Below, one piece after another: positions 35,327-45,762 of a DNA stretch of 64,000 nucleotides. Numbering within the stretch: the stretch's first letter is position 1; each line of letters opens with the position of its first letter. Both the position numbers and the translations under genes were made by a program. The notes under the pieces were generated by a model. That model ran no database searches. It had not been told where the DNA came from and saw only the letters and a list, made by a program, of their open reading frames with translations. Source of the DNA: Buxus sempervirens (lineage: Eukaryota; Streptophyta; Magnoliopsida; Buxales; Buxaceae); contig OX387183.1 of NCBI GenBank assembly GCA_947561395.2, positions 39,724,901 through 39,788,900 of the forward strand, written 5' to 3'.

Positions 35327-36484
35327 TGTTTACACCCGCCATAGCCAGGCAAATGAAAGAGAGCCACGTGACACCTACGTGGACTAACCTCACCAGAGAA
35401 GCCACATCAACGTCTACATGGGCTAGACACATAACCAAAGCCACGTAAGCACATATAACAGGAAAATTGTTCTCTTACGTTTAAGGGATGACGTCATCGT
35501 CAATACAGGATTGACCATCGAGATCATGTGGATAGGCAACAATGGACGAGGAAGTTATTTGTTAAAGATCGTGGCAAGCGGTTATCTTATACAGACGAGA
35601 GGGAACAGATAGATAACTCTTGGAACAGACATAGAGTTCGTGCAAACATAGGTCGGTAGCAACCGTCAGAATTCGGCTATAAAAGGCACAGTCGCGAAGA
35701 GCTCAAGGACAACCTCCATTCAACCCCAATCAGTTATTATGATTATAACTCAATCATCCATGATCTCTATCCAGTCTCTTACATCCAAACTGTAGCAAGA
35801 AAGGATATTTTTGGACTCCTCTCACTGCTTCCTGTTGCAATGACACTTCAGGTTACTATTTATTCCGATTGAAGTAAAGACCTTGCCACCGGCAAGGAGG
35901 TTGCGGCCACCCCTGACTCTTAGTCCTGTACTCCGAGTACGGCTACAGGATTACGAGCAGCCGGTCCCGAAACCATCTTTGGACAAGCCAGGTGCTTGTT
36001 GGAACATTGGCTAAGTAGTATTCCTGGGTGAACCCCTGAATTAATTCTGTTAACAGACGCCCCCTACTTCCTTTCCTTATACTCCGATTATGGCTATAAG
36101 GTCAGGGAAGGCCGGTACTGTCTACCCAGTTGATTTTCTTTTGTTTTATTTCCTTTTGAGTTACTTGAGGACTTGTTGTAATCTACAGTTGCATTTTTGG
36201 TGACCGATATCTAAATAAAGTACTTTCTTATTGCCTACTGCCATTTTCAAACACGAATAAGAACCCAAACAAATATCGAACCCCTTGTCTTCACTCTCTT
36301 ATCTGATCAGTTTTATTACAGGTGACTTGCATTACGGCTAGACCAACGCCAGTTTAGATCCGGAACAGATGCCTAGGGTCAAGATCCGACCCGAATCATT
36401 ATATCAATAGATACTGGCACACCCGCACAAAGACACATCATCCCCACGGTCACGTGTCGAGCCCGGACCAATTTGGGAGCAACA
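35327..36484 (+). repeat. 3' LTR of element A
   Basis: It is the same length as the 5' LTR. It has a TATA box at 35677-35686 and stem-loops at 35881-35897 (CCTTGCC / GGCAAGG), 35924-35950 and 36075-36101. It is followed by ACATG, which corresponds to ACATA before the 5' LTR. Confidence 0.92.
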
Positions 36485-37614
36485 ACATGTCTTATATATC
36501 TCTTACATGTCTTAAATCTTTTTTCATTTTTCACTTTTTAAAACTATCCTTCAACAATTTCGTATCCCTTATGTGTCCTAAATTTTTTATCTACTACTTA
36601 CAAGATATACTGCAGTGCACCATACTAGTAGTAATAGATTTTAAGAATGTTTTGGGAAAAACAAATAGATTTTTTTGCACAATTTCTAATGGTGGGATGC
36701 TTCCATTTACATACGATATAGATATAATTCATGCGTGAACTTGAGTTTCTTTGAGATTCATGTTAGAAATTTTATGTCCTACATGACGTAAACCCATATT
36801 AATTATTGATTTAATATATATGAGTTTTTAAATTGAATCTGAACCATTGATTTGATCATGAGAAATTGAATCCAAATTATAAGCTTCGATCTACTTTGAT
36901 GGAAAGTGAAGCAACCCAAACCGATACAACTCTTAATGAACCGGTACCTAGGTGGTTATTTTATGGGGATCCAGTCCTCTCTCTACCCTATATAAAGACA
37001 TAAATCCATCATTTATGTAACGTATGAAATTCAAAAGGGTGAAGTGAGAAAAACCTGTATCCTACAGAATCTAAGTGCAATCTATTGTCTGAAGATTAAA
37101 ATCAAGTTCCAAGTGGATTAAGTGAAGATGCCTACAGGTGATTCAAGTATGTAGATTTACATTAATATTTAACATTCAATCATATTTGATTAATATGTGT
37201 ATTAAAGTGAATGGGATTATGAGATATGAGATCTGAAAATTATATGATATATGCATGTGTTTAGATCTTGTATGAATGAGATTAATGTAAATTTTAATAA
37301 TTCAATCAACTCTTATTCTTTCTCTTAGTTTCCTTAATTTCAAAAAAAAAAACCTAATAAAGAAAAAGAGGGGCTCAGCACCTCATAATAGCAGCCGTTA
37401 AAAGTGGGGAACCAAACTTGGTACGGACCCTTAATATATAAGGACAAGCTCATAAAGGTGCTTGTCCTTAGAGGATTTAGATCCCTTAAATATATCCTAG
37501 CAACCCATAAATGAATTACACCAAATAAAAGTGCAATTGGATGGATAGACATTAAAAAGAAAAAAAAAGTTCTCCCTACAATTGTAAGAAAATACAGAAA
37601 TCATCCTCTTATGT
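36485..37614. other. Low-copy flank downstream of the host gene; possible short solo LTR at 36761-37140
   Basis: No gene is supported. A segment starting TGTTAGAAAT at 36761 is flanked by ATTCA on the left (36756-36760) and right (37141-37145), has a TATA motif (CTATATAAAG, about 36988) and resembles a short copia-type LTR, but its right end (CTACAGGTG) is not a clean CA end. A hairpin AAGGACAAGC / GCTTGTCCTT with a 10-base loop lies at 37440-37469, about 150 bases past the host stop codon, so it could lie in the 3' UTR or mark a small repeat. Confidence 0.35.
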
Positions 37615-38085
37615 TCAGAAAACATAAGGGATCATGGCCTTGACCTTTCTGGGGAAATTTTCAAATTTGGAGAGGTACCATCTCCTGGTGGCATAGCTCC
37701 TCCCCATCAAGTAAAAAATTGTTCCAATGGTGAAGGAGAACGCATAAACGGTTTGTGAAGTGAAAGAAATCCCTATAAACCCCAAGACTTCAAAGAAATA
37801 ATGTGCACAGATCACCAGATTAAAGAGACCTCCTTTGGGTATCTTGTACTCCTTTTCTCCTCTCTCTCTCAGTTTTGAAAGCAGGTAATGGTGGTAGAAA
37901 TTCCCACAAATCCCAACTAAGAACAACCCAACTCCTGCATGCATTAGATTGAATTGTGGCTCTGGGATCCCTTTGGTTTCATGTTGGGCATAGATCATGG
38001 TTACAGCTGAAAGGCAATAGCTTATAGAAATCGGGATCATCGATTCCACCGCCATTTCTCCACTGTATTTGTGAATAAACAGCAC
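37615..38085 (-). CDS. Exon 2 of the steroid 5-alpha-reductase-family gene
   Basis: It encodes residues 112-267, the conserved catalytic domain with four predicted membrane segments (about 122-143, 158-180, 196-216, 218-238). A second possible acceptor (TTTTCTAACAG, read on the minus strand near 38152) would insert non-family sequence, so the acceptor at 38086-38087 is preferred. Confidence 0.88.
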   Translation of the reverse strand: MLFIHKYSGEMAVESMIPISISYCLSAVTMIYAQHETKGIPEPQFNLMHAGVGLFLVGICGNFYHHYLLSKLRERGEKEYKIPKGGLFNLVICAHYFFEVLGFIGISFTSQTVYAFSFTIGTIFYLMGRSYATRRWYLSKFENFPRKVKAMIPYVF

Positions 38086-38540
38086 CTTCATAACATGACA
38101 ACAGATCGACATTAATGCTAAGCTCCTCAGAATCCCATTTCTTGATTTCTTCTGTTAGAAAAATAAAGTAAAAAAAGGGATAATCCATAAAGATGACTGT
38201 TAAGTACCTCAAAGATCCTCTTGAAGAAATGGACTGTGAGAGCTGACTGGACTAACACAAACCTCGAGCCTTCATCGGTGAAGAGGCCGAAGGAGGCGAC
38301 GCAAGCAAGAAAAGCTGGTGTGTACGCGAGTAACATGCCTTGTCTACTGGGAATCTTGATTTTCTTGCTTGAAACTCTCTCTGAAGTACTACTACTGTTG
38401 GAGAACTTCGAATACTGAAGGTTTACGCCTTTGATCTCAGATAATCCACTTTGTGTCAATGTTGCAAAGCTGATCACAGACATGGCCTTGACGAAGAGAG
38501 ACTCAGGCGGGAAAACAAAACTCAGCAAGAAAGACATCAT
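37615..38540 (-). CDS. Steroid 5-alpha-reductase-family membrane protein, two exons
   Basis: Exon 1 is 38540-38208 and exon 2 is 38085-37615 (stop TGA). The 122-base intron has GT at 38207-38206 and AG at 38087-38086 and lies between codons 111 and 112. The protein is 267 aa, close to the roughly 268 aa of the Arabidopsis 3-oxo-5-alpha-steroid 4-dehydrogenase-like family (At5g16010 type, from memory). Residues 1-25 form a hydrophobic start (MMSFLLSFVFPPESLFV), 68-88 a second hydrophobic segment, and 112-267 the steroid-dehydrogenase C-terminal domain, with Gly-Asn-Phe-Tyr-His-His-Tyr-Leu-Leu (172-180), Ile-Pro-Lys-Gly-Gly-Leu-Phe (193-199), Cys-Ala-His-Tyr-Phe-Phe-Glu (204-210) and the Arg-Trp-Tyr-Leu...Pro-Tyr-Val-Phe end. 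Family members reduce the 4,5 double bond of 3-oxo-steroids with NADPH in the ER membrane; the substrate here is unknown. Two adjacent Met codons (38540, 38537) could start. It is the only intact host gene seen. Confidence 0.9.
38208..38540 (-). CDS. Exon 1 of the steroid 5-alpha-reductase-family gene
   Basis: It encodes residues 1-111, ending in Phe-Lys-Arg-Ile-Phe-Glu before the donor GTACTT. Reading through the intron would add an unrelated tail, and family proteins continue here with Val-Leu-Phe-Ile-His-Lys-Tyr-Ser-Gly, exactly what exon 2 supplies. Confidence 0.88.
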
Positions 38541-38547
38541 GTTTTGC

Positions 38548-38571
38548 GCTCTCTCTCTCTCTCTCTCTCGT
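38548..38571 (-). promoter_or_regulatory. GA/CT microsatellite in the 5' leader of the host gene
   Basis: A (CT)n run on the plus strand, (GA)n on the sense strand, begins about ten bases upstream of the start codon. CT/GA runs are common in plant 5' leaders, where GAGA-binding proteins can act. No effect is proven here. The run also makes an open frame extend upstream as an Arg-Glu repeat, which is why the annotated start is the downstream Met pair. Confidence 0.55.
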
Positions 38572-39330
38572 TCTTGTGTCTTCAAGGGGATACTCAGAAG
38601 AAGGTGCCTCCGCCACAGGTTGTTGATTAGGCTTGAATGTAAAGCCTGCAAGTGCTTCCTTCACCCCAAGCGTACGTCTTTCTGATTTTTGATGATGTGT
38701 TTGCACCTGGTTCATGCAATGCGCTGCATGACGCGTTCCCTGCTGAAATGGACGCCAGGGTTTTTCGTTGTTGAACGTCTTTAATTAGTGTAAGAAAAAC
38801 CACCAGTTTTTATGTACATTTGTGTGGGTATCCACTTTATTTGGCCACCGTTTGCACACCCGCACAGTTTTATTTGGTTACGTTTTTGGTGGCAAGTGTG
38901 GTGACAAGTGTTAACGATCGCCACAAACAGGCATGGACAATCTGCCCGCAGGATATATCTCCATTTTATTTAATTTATTTTGTTTTTTTATTTTTTATTT
39001 ATTTTTATTTTTTTATTTTTGTGATGTGGAGGATTCATCTTAGTTACACCAATTAATGAGAAGACATTTGAATGAGATTATGTAGTTAAAACTACATTAT
39101 CAGCCCTCGTATTTGTTGGAGCCAATTTAGTGGAATATCAGCTGGAGCGTGCTTAGATATACATACGACACGTGTTCAGTTTTAGTTTTTTTCCTCACAA
39201 ATCCGGTTTTACTCAGCACGTGATGAGCGTGTGATGTTTATGTGTGCGGGCGTGCCAATACCTTGTGGGTACAATTATTTGAATGGAGTTTCGACCCCGG
39301 GCACCTGTGCCATGCTCTAAGTCCACACAT
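38572..39330. other. Upstream region of the host gene
   Basis: This is the putative promoter of the minus-strand gene. A T-rich low-complexity tract (about 38970-39020) and an ACACGTGT motif (39168-39175, an ABRE/G-box-like core) are visible. I did not find a convincing TATA box. No other gene is seen. Confidence 0.4.
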
Positions 39331-41049
39331 CATGTAATCTTGCTTGTACGCGAATACAACCCATGAATTAATTGCATCTTGATACATGAAATTTCATTTA
39401 ATAAACTTAATTATCAGAGTTACAGCGAGATTTCATTCAAAAAGATGATAAAATTTAAACCAAGGTTAAACCACCTAACTATTACATAAAATCAAACAAA
39501 ACACCAAAACTTCAAATCCTAAATAGCAACATATTCATAAGTTCTGTTAAACATCATAATATCTGTATCTTCTCACTTCCTCTCGTCTCCACGATTTGAT
39601 TGTTTCCTGCAAAATAGTAAGGGGTGAGTTTACATAAATTTAGTAAGTAGAGTTAATACACTCTATATGATTACATGCACAATTTCCATTTTACTTAATA
39701 TAGATACAACCAATACCATATATATGTATATAATATACCATACTCATGCATGTATTTCCTAGGTTCATTTATATAGTCAATATATACCATATACACATAA
39801 CTTAGATGTAAGGGATCATGTTATCTATCAAATTTACATTGAATTTAACAATTAAAATCACATGGATTTAACAGGATATAATATGAAGAAAAATTGACAA
39901 AGAGATACTTACCCAATAATGAAAAAAAATAAACATAAATGAAATTTAAAAGATTAAATTAAACTAAGTCTACAATAAAATCAGACCACCATATCTCAAT
40001 CTCCTAGTATACCGCCTGGTCACTCTAGGTACTTTGACTAGTGATTTACACTAGGAGTAATATATAGTCACATCTCCTAGTAGACCTGAAGTCACACTGG
40101 GTACACATACCAGCACTATAAGCCAGGAGTACTCATCACAATCCGCATCCTTGTAGGCGTCCTTCATTGGGTACTCAACTAGGTAGTGCTCTAGGAGTAC
40201 AATCCTCTCATTTGTAATCCTTATGGGTACTTAACTAGTATGTGGCAAATACTAGAAGTACATCAAAGATCATCCCACAAGTTTTCCCAAACTAGGTACC
40301 AAAATAGTATCTCAATTAGTAATACAATCTCATAAATCTCCCAACATCTATTCACGCTGGGTATTGAACTAGTGTGTTAATTAGCAGTACAATCTTCCAA
40401 CTGCTATTTCAAACTGGGTACTGAACTAGAATAGAGCTAGCAGTACAATTATCATCCCAACAATGCCACTTACTAGGTACTAAACTTGCAGTCTTGGCCA
40501 CTAGCAGTACAATCATCGCATATCATGAATTCAGAAATAATAACCAACTTAAATGCATAACCAATGAAGATCAAATGTCTAAATAAGTTCAGCGCGCCTT
40601 TCTATATGCATGTAACTTTGGGCATAATTCATAGTTCATAGCTAGGTCAGAACAATTTTAAGTACCATAATAGAATCTTTCTTAGATGCATAGTATCAAT
40701 CCCAAAACATCATGCCTCATACACCAATATATATGAAACACATGTGAATTTCATGATCCAAGGGAACCCCCACGTCAACGAACAGATTTCAGGAACAAAA
40801 ATCTCAGAAAAGTTCAAAACGCAACCTATCCATTTCCATGTCAACAAAACTTTTAGATTCTTTAAAAAGAAATTTTAAATTAAATTCAAAACTTATTCAA
40901 TGCTGTAATCATGATGTGGGGATTATTTAATAAAAATTCATTCTGCAAAACTCACAAACACATTGAGGAACTAAAATAATTGAAAACAAGTTTAACCCCA
41001 ATCTGACGCATAACACTCGTCAGATATAGGAATCGACTCTGGAACTACC
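39331..41049 (-). repeat. LTR-like repeat, boundaries not resolved, with an 8-unit tandem repeat
   Basis: Sequence style matches chromovirus-type solo LTRs in minus orientation (compare X1 and the LTR at 53266). At 40007-40520 about eight degenerate units of 57-70 bases each contain GGGTACTNAACTAG and, further on, CTAGNAGTACAATC; the two motifs are partly inverted copies. No coding sequence. I could not find matching ends and a target duplication, and two different LTRs may abut here. Confidence 0.5.
40007..40520. repeat. Degenerate tandem repeat, about 8 units of 57-70 bases
   Basis: Recurring GGGTACT / AGTAC blocks in each unit can pair within the unit. Tandem repeats occupy a comparable place in X1 (22278-22360) and X2 (34035-34115), though with unrelated unit sequence. 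Confidence 0.7.
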
Positions 41050-42623
41050 TGTGAGACATGGAAAATCAATTTAATGACTTCCTAATCATCACACGGGATT
41101 CATTAAAAACTAGGAGTCGCCACCATTCTGTTTAGGTGTGAATGGATACCAAAATATCAAATCAAGGAGACAGAAATTAGAGTAAAAATAACTCTATTTT
41201 AAAATACAAAACAAAAACAACCAGAGATGCGTAAGGGGATTAGGTTATGAACAGGGGAAGGTGTTAGGTACCCCTATTCATCCACACAAGGTGGTTGCCA
41301 GGTATTGTTCATGTTAAAAACAAAGAAAGCTTGCTTAAATAAAAAAAATCAAAAAAGTGACAAAAGTGTATGGTTTTTCATATGAATAGCCCGATTAATT
41401 CAGAACCTTCAATATGATCATACCATTCTAAGGGTTTCATGATTAAAATAAAATTGAGATAAAAAATCAAAGAAAACCAATCTAAAGTGAAACCTGAAAA
41501 ACTAGCTTTAGGCTAAACCATTAAAAGGTTGAAAAACTAAATTGAAATCTCTTGATTAAAACATTGAAGAGTAAAGTTCTTTAGGGTATAGATCTGATCC
41601 CAATCTCTCATTAGTGGAGAGATAGAGGCCCAATCAACCCATGTTGATGAAAAAAAACATCAAAAGGGAGAGTTTAGATCGTAGGATCCTCTCTCCATGA
41701 TAAAAACAACTGAGAAAAACACCTCATGAAACCCTAGAGGTTACTTTCAGGCTTTTGGTTTTATATCTACCATATAGATCATGATAGATCCAGAATCCTA
41801 GCCAAAATCAAGAAAACAGTGATGTAGGTGCAATGGTGTGAAAAATCCAAACTATAGGAGGAAGTGGGGATCTCATGCTATAAATAACCTGGATCCATAG
41901 GATTCCTACAGATTCAGAATAAAACCATTAAAACATTAATAGAATAGTAAAAGCAACCACATATCACAGATTATAGCACATGGGGGTCTACCCCACGGAT
42001 CCACCTATTCTCTTTTCTCTTAGCTCTCTCTTCACGTTTTACGGCTAGAGAGGAGTCTTTAGATACTTTGAGATAGGTTTGGGGATATAAACACAACCAA
42101 TGGCCTTATTCAAAAAAAGGAAAAGAACAAACTATAGGGTTCTATTCTAAGGATCCACCTGTTCCCCTTTCCCCTAGCTCTCTCTTCACGTTTTACGGCT
42201 AGAGAGGAGTCTTGAGGTACTTGGAGGCAGGTTTGGGGATACAAATATAAACTAGGCCTTATTCTACAGAAATGAAGAAGATTAGACTATTTCTGGAATA
42301 AAAAACAGAAAATAAAAGAGAAAAGGGACTTACCTGGATTGAGAAAGCAAAATAGCAGGGGATCCCTTCTTCACTTGGAACTCTTCAGGCTTCAGATTCT
42401 TGGCCATTTGCCTGAGGAGAGGCCCTCTATTTATAGGCAAACCCAGGGGCATGGTTGGTCCCAAGGGATATGCCAAAATCTTCCAATTGAGTTTAAAAAG
42501 GATTTAGTGTAAATCCATTAAACCACATAGGATAAACAAGAGGATTCGAATCTCCTAGAGAGAGATTTAAGTGCAGATAAGGCTCAGAAATCGAGAAAGG
42601 ATAAATTAGCTCAAAAAACCCAT

Positions 42624-42714
42624 GCCCGTATATATACTACGGTCGTGCCTTGCCCGTATTGTTAATATGGTCACGGCATGACCGTATATTAAGTACGGGC
42701 ACGACCAGACCGCA
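42624..42714. promoter_or_regulatory. Heptamer-grid word array of Y1
   Basis: GCCCGTA 42624, TACGGTC 42638, GCCCGTA 42652, TATGGTC 42666, GACCGTA 42680, TACGGGC 42694, GACCGCA 42708: seven words at exact 14-base steps, alternating in orientation. The TATA motif lies about 190 bases downstream in LTR orientation. Confidence 0.85.
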
Positions 42715-42783
42715 GATAAAATACGAGCATTTCATGTTTGAACAAAATTTACACTTTTTTGACTTGTTTCTGCACAGGCAATA

Positions 42784-42865
42784 CTTATTTACATGTAATA
42801 TCATTTAAGTAAATGTCCTCGTATTTTTTAATCTCAATTTACTTAAGATATTACATGAAAATAAG
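42784..42865. repeat. Conserved long hairpin in family Y LTRs, next to a poly-C run
   Basis: Arms of 29-31 bases (starting CTTATTTACATG; closing with ACATGAAAATAAG) flank a 22-base loop. The same hairpin is at 59454-59535 in Y2, again followed by a C run (59541-59548). It may be part of the LTR or a tiny MITE fixed in the family. Confidence 0.75.
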
Positions 42866-43321
42866 CAAACACCCCCCCCCCCCCCATTTGAATCCATTAA
42901 AAATAGTTCCAGACCTAAATTCCAAGTGAATAAAAAGTCAACTTTCCAGTTCCAGGCTAAATTCCGGTTTTTCAGGTCCGGTAAAAAAATTCAACATGTT
43001 AATACCAAGGTATTCGTCAAGATTTAAAATCTCAAAAAATTCATTTATGCAATAACATTGCTAAAAACCTGATTACTGGGAAAAATTATCTTGAAATCTT
43101 GCCTTAAAAATATTTCATTTTTTGGGGTCAAATGTCAACAAAATTCAACCGGAAAAAGTTTGACTTTGCGCAAAAAAAATTGAATTTGGGACTTTTCCTT
43201 TGTGGTTTTGGATTCAAATGGGTTAAGGATCTCAAATCCAATGCTAAGAATTGAAAATTCCAATAAAATATTTCTCTCCTTCAAGATTTATCAAAAATCG
43301 TGTAATTTTGGGGTATCTACA

Positions 43322-45147
43322 CTACCTCAGAGACTATCTGCTCACCAAGCTCCTCCACAGGAATATTTGCATAGTCTATATAAATAATCTAAATGAGATC
43401 GAAGATCCCAGTAAGCAATCATCCTTAACTTAAGTAAACAATGCATCATAATATATAAATCACGCTACATCACAAACCAATATGTGCAAGTGAGAGAAAC
43501 AGATATCTCACTAAATAACAAGAATTCACAATAAGATTCATAACACTTACAATAATCATCAACTATAATATATAAATCAATTCATAACTTAACACCAGAA
43601 CAATTCGATTAATCCAATAAACAATTTATATTATATCACAAGACTAATCAAAGTAATGTCCAACCGAAATTATAGACATCGGCCACGACTACAACTATAG
43701 GAGTTAGGCTGCACATCCTCTGGATCATAAGATCACCACATACAACACATTTCGAGTAAATCCCCTTCTACTGGGAAATACCAATGACATCGCTCACAAT
43801 GCTAGGAAGAATCACACATCTCGACAGGCTCTCATCATAAAATAAATAAAAACATGCCAAGAGGAATCTTCAACTCAATCAGTTTCGTCGCTACAACCAG
43901 TACAACTCCCTCTACTCCCATACTGAAGAGCCCTCACACACTCAAGTTTTAATTTATCTTTTTATGCATTCATACAAATGACTCAATATCCAAAACATAA
44001 TAAGGATCTCTATTGAGATCAAATAGTGAAATTCATTTGGCCCTTATTAACTAGTAAATTTCTAACCCACTATTGATAAGGCTAAACTTATTGCAGGGTA
44101 AAGCCAATTTAATTAGGGTGCAATATACACAATTAAAAATTAGAAATACCAAGTGTTAACCTATTCTAACCTGCTCGAAATATGCTTATGTTTCAAATAC
44201 AAGCCTACTATAATAAAAAAAATGCAATTTTAAACATGCTTGTGGAATTCACGTGAAATTTTGAATATCAAAGGTAAATATCATTGTTTGAAATTTATTA
44301 TATTTATATAATCAATAGAATCCACTTATGATGATAAGATGCAAGTAAAATAGTCACGGAGTCATATGCCACGTTCACGTATAAATTACCAATTTCTAGT
44401 CAAATTTCCCAATTTCTTTTCCATGCAATAATTCAAGTGATATTATGGTCAATCAATCGATTTGGTACAAAAACTTTGATTAGAATCTAGTTTATTTCTT
44501 AAACTAATTTTTGAGCCATTATGCCAAGTCCTTAACCAAGCTTTTAACTAAGCCATGCTACTAATTCTAGTCTAAGCCATATCAAAGCCATTCTAAGAGA
44601 TTATAATGGGGGCACATGGGGCATATGCCCCACCCGGGGGGTGCCATGGCACCTCGGGTGGGCCCCATGACATTTTTTTTTTCAATTTTTTGAATATATC
44701 AGCCACATGCAACCACTTGGTGAATTACGATGTACCTATGAAATAAGGCTTGTATAAGTTCTCATGTTTTTGCATTAACAACGCTTTGCATGCATAGGCT
44801 TTTTACATATTCTATTTTGGAAAGATAAAATGAATCTAAACTATAGCAAATGCTATGAACTACTAAGGTAGATATAGTGTTTCTAATTGTTAACTATACA
44901 TACAATGCTATGTTAACAAACAGTAAGTTATTAACTAATTATTAAATATTTATTGAAGAGTAGCCTAATGCAATGCTACAAAGTTATTAACTGATTATTA
45001 AATATTTATAAAGAATAACCTAAAGGCAATATTATTACACGTATATGTGTTAGATGTGGAATTCTTATTGTGATGTAAGCTTACAGTGTTTTTGGTTTTG
45101 TTGTGATGGTGCTGTGGTTGTCACTATAAAATAATCACATACTCAAC
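43322..45147 (-). repeat. LTR-like repeat continuing after Y1, boundaries not resolved
   Basis: The flanking repeat resumes after the CTACC duplication and is AT-rich without genes. At 44615-44669 a strong hairpin is present: nested arms CATGGGG / CCCCATG, CCACCCG / CGGGTGG and GGTGCCATGGCACC at the centre. The right edge abuts the LTR of element C. Confidence 0.45.
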
Positions 45148-45524
45148 TGTAAGCATCTCATTTTTGCACCCCTCTAAAAGGCTCGAAGGCAAAACCCTAA
45201 AAAACAGGTCGAAACCCTAAGTTGTAGAAGTTGACTTTTAGCCCAAGTCCAAATTGATTTCCATATCCTATCCCAATGGGTAGAGGGCTCCAACACGGTT
45301 CTAATGCAATTAAGTTTGCAGGAATCAAAGCCCAGATGGAAAGGATATGAGAAAAACTGTCCTCGGGGCAAACCAGTCAAAGTTTAAAATATCTTAATTA
45401 AACTAATTAAGATAAATGTGAAATAATAAAAATCGAAAGAGCTTAATTCGACCGAGTGGGCGGCTGAGACACCTCAGCTGTCAACTCAACCAAAAAATGG
45501 GAGAGAAAAAGTCAAATATGAAGC

Positions 45525-45762
45525 GACCGCATAAAGAGTGCGGTCAATTTTTCGGCCACCGTTAGCATGAGCCAATCGCAGCACGCGGTGGACAAAAAGC
45601 AACCGCACTGTAAGTGCGGTTCACTTTTCATCAGACTGCACCTGCGCCAATTTGTCCCCTATTTAATGTTGAAAAGACACGGCCGAACTGCACATACCCT
45701 GCGGTTTCGATCAAACCGCACAAAATGTGCAGTTTCGACCAAATCGCATATTATGTGCGGTT
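45525..45762. promoter_or_regulatory. TATA-proximal heptamer-grid array of element C LTR
   Basis: The main block 45686-45762 is 11 consecutive seven-base units: AACTGCA 45686, TGCGGTT 45700, AACCGCA 45714, TGCAGTT 45728, AATCGCA 45742, TGCGGTT 45756, with 7-base spacers. Two further word pairs precede it (45525/45539 and 45601/45615). The TATA box follows 14 bases later. Confidence 0.85.

Larger units (their letters stand above)
1937..36484 (+). mobile_element. Element A: Tat-lineage Ty3/gypsy retrotransposon, broken, heavily nested
   Basis: Two 1158-bp LTRs in direct orientation bound the element, both starting TGTTTACA and ending GAGCAACA, flanked by ACATA on the left and ACATG on the right (4 of 5 bases match, a decayed target-site duplication). 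Internal order is primer-binding site, gag, aspartic protease, reverse transcriptase, RNase H, a second archaeal-type RNase H, integrase, an antisense ORF region and a polypurine tract. The double RNase H and antisense ORF are known marks of the Tat lineage. A hand count over about 345 aligned LTR bases found about 30 differences, mostly transitions (about 9%); with a rice-like rate of 1.3e-8 per site per year this is roughly 3 million years, older if the host mutates more slowly. The coding part has many breaks, and four insertion events interrupt it. Confidence 0.9.
41050..43321 (-). repeat. Solo LTR Y1 (Tat/Ogre-type family Y), minus orientation
   Basis: On plus it runs TGTGAGACATGG to GGGGTATCTACA (2272 bp) with exact target duplications CTACC at 41045-41049 and 43322-43326. 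A GGAGTCGCCACC block near its 3' end matches the Tat/Ogre style. The minus-strand TATA motif is at 42427-42436, a heptamer-grid array at 42624-42714, a 29-31-base-armed hairpin at 42784-42865 followed by a 14-C run (42872-42885), and two copies of a segment with CTCTCTTCACGTTTTACGGC about 160 bases apart (42026 and 42181). Confidence 0.92.

Noticed and set aside
36761-37140. Short copia-type solo LTR
   Set aside because: Target duplication ATTCA and a TATA motif are suggestive, but the right end is not a proper CA terminus; kept only as a low-confidence remark.
39331-45147. A single large solo LTR split by Y1
   Set aside because: The part after Y1 looks like the start region of another LTR, and no matching ends or target duplication were found, so the boundaries were left open.
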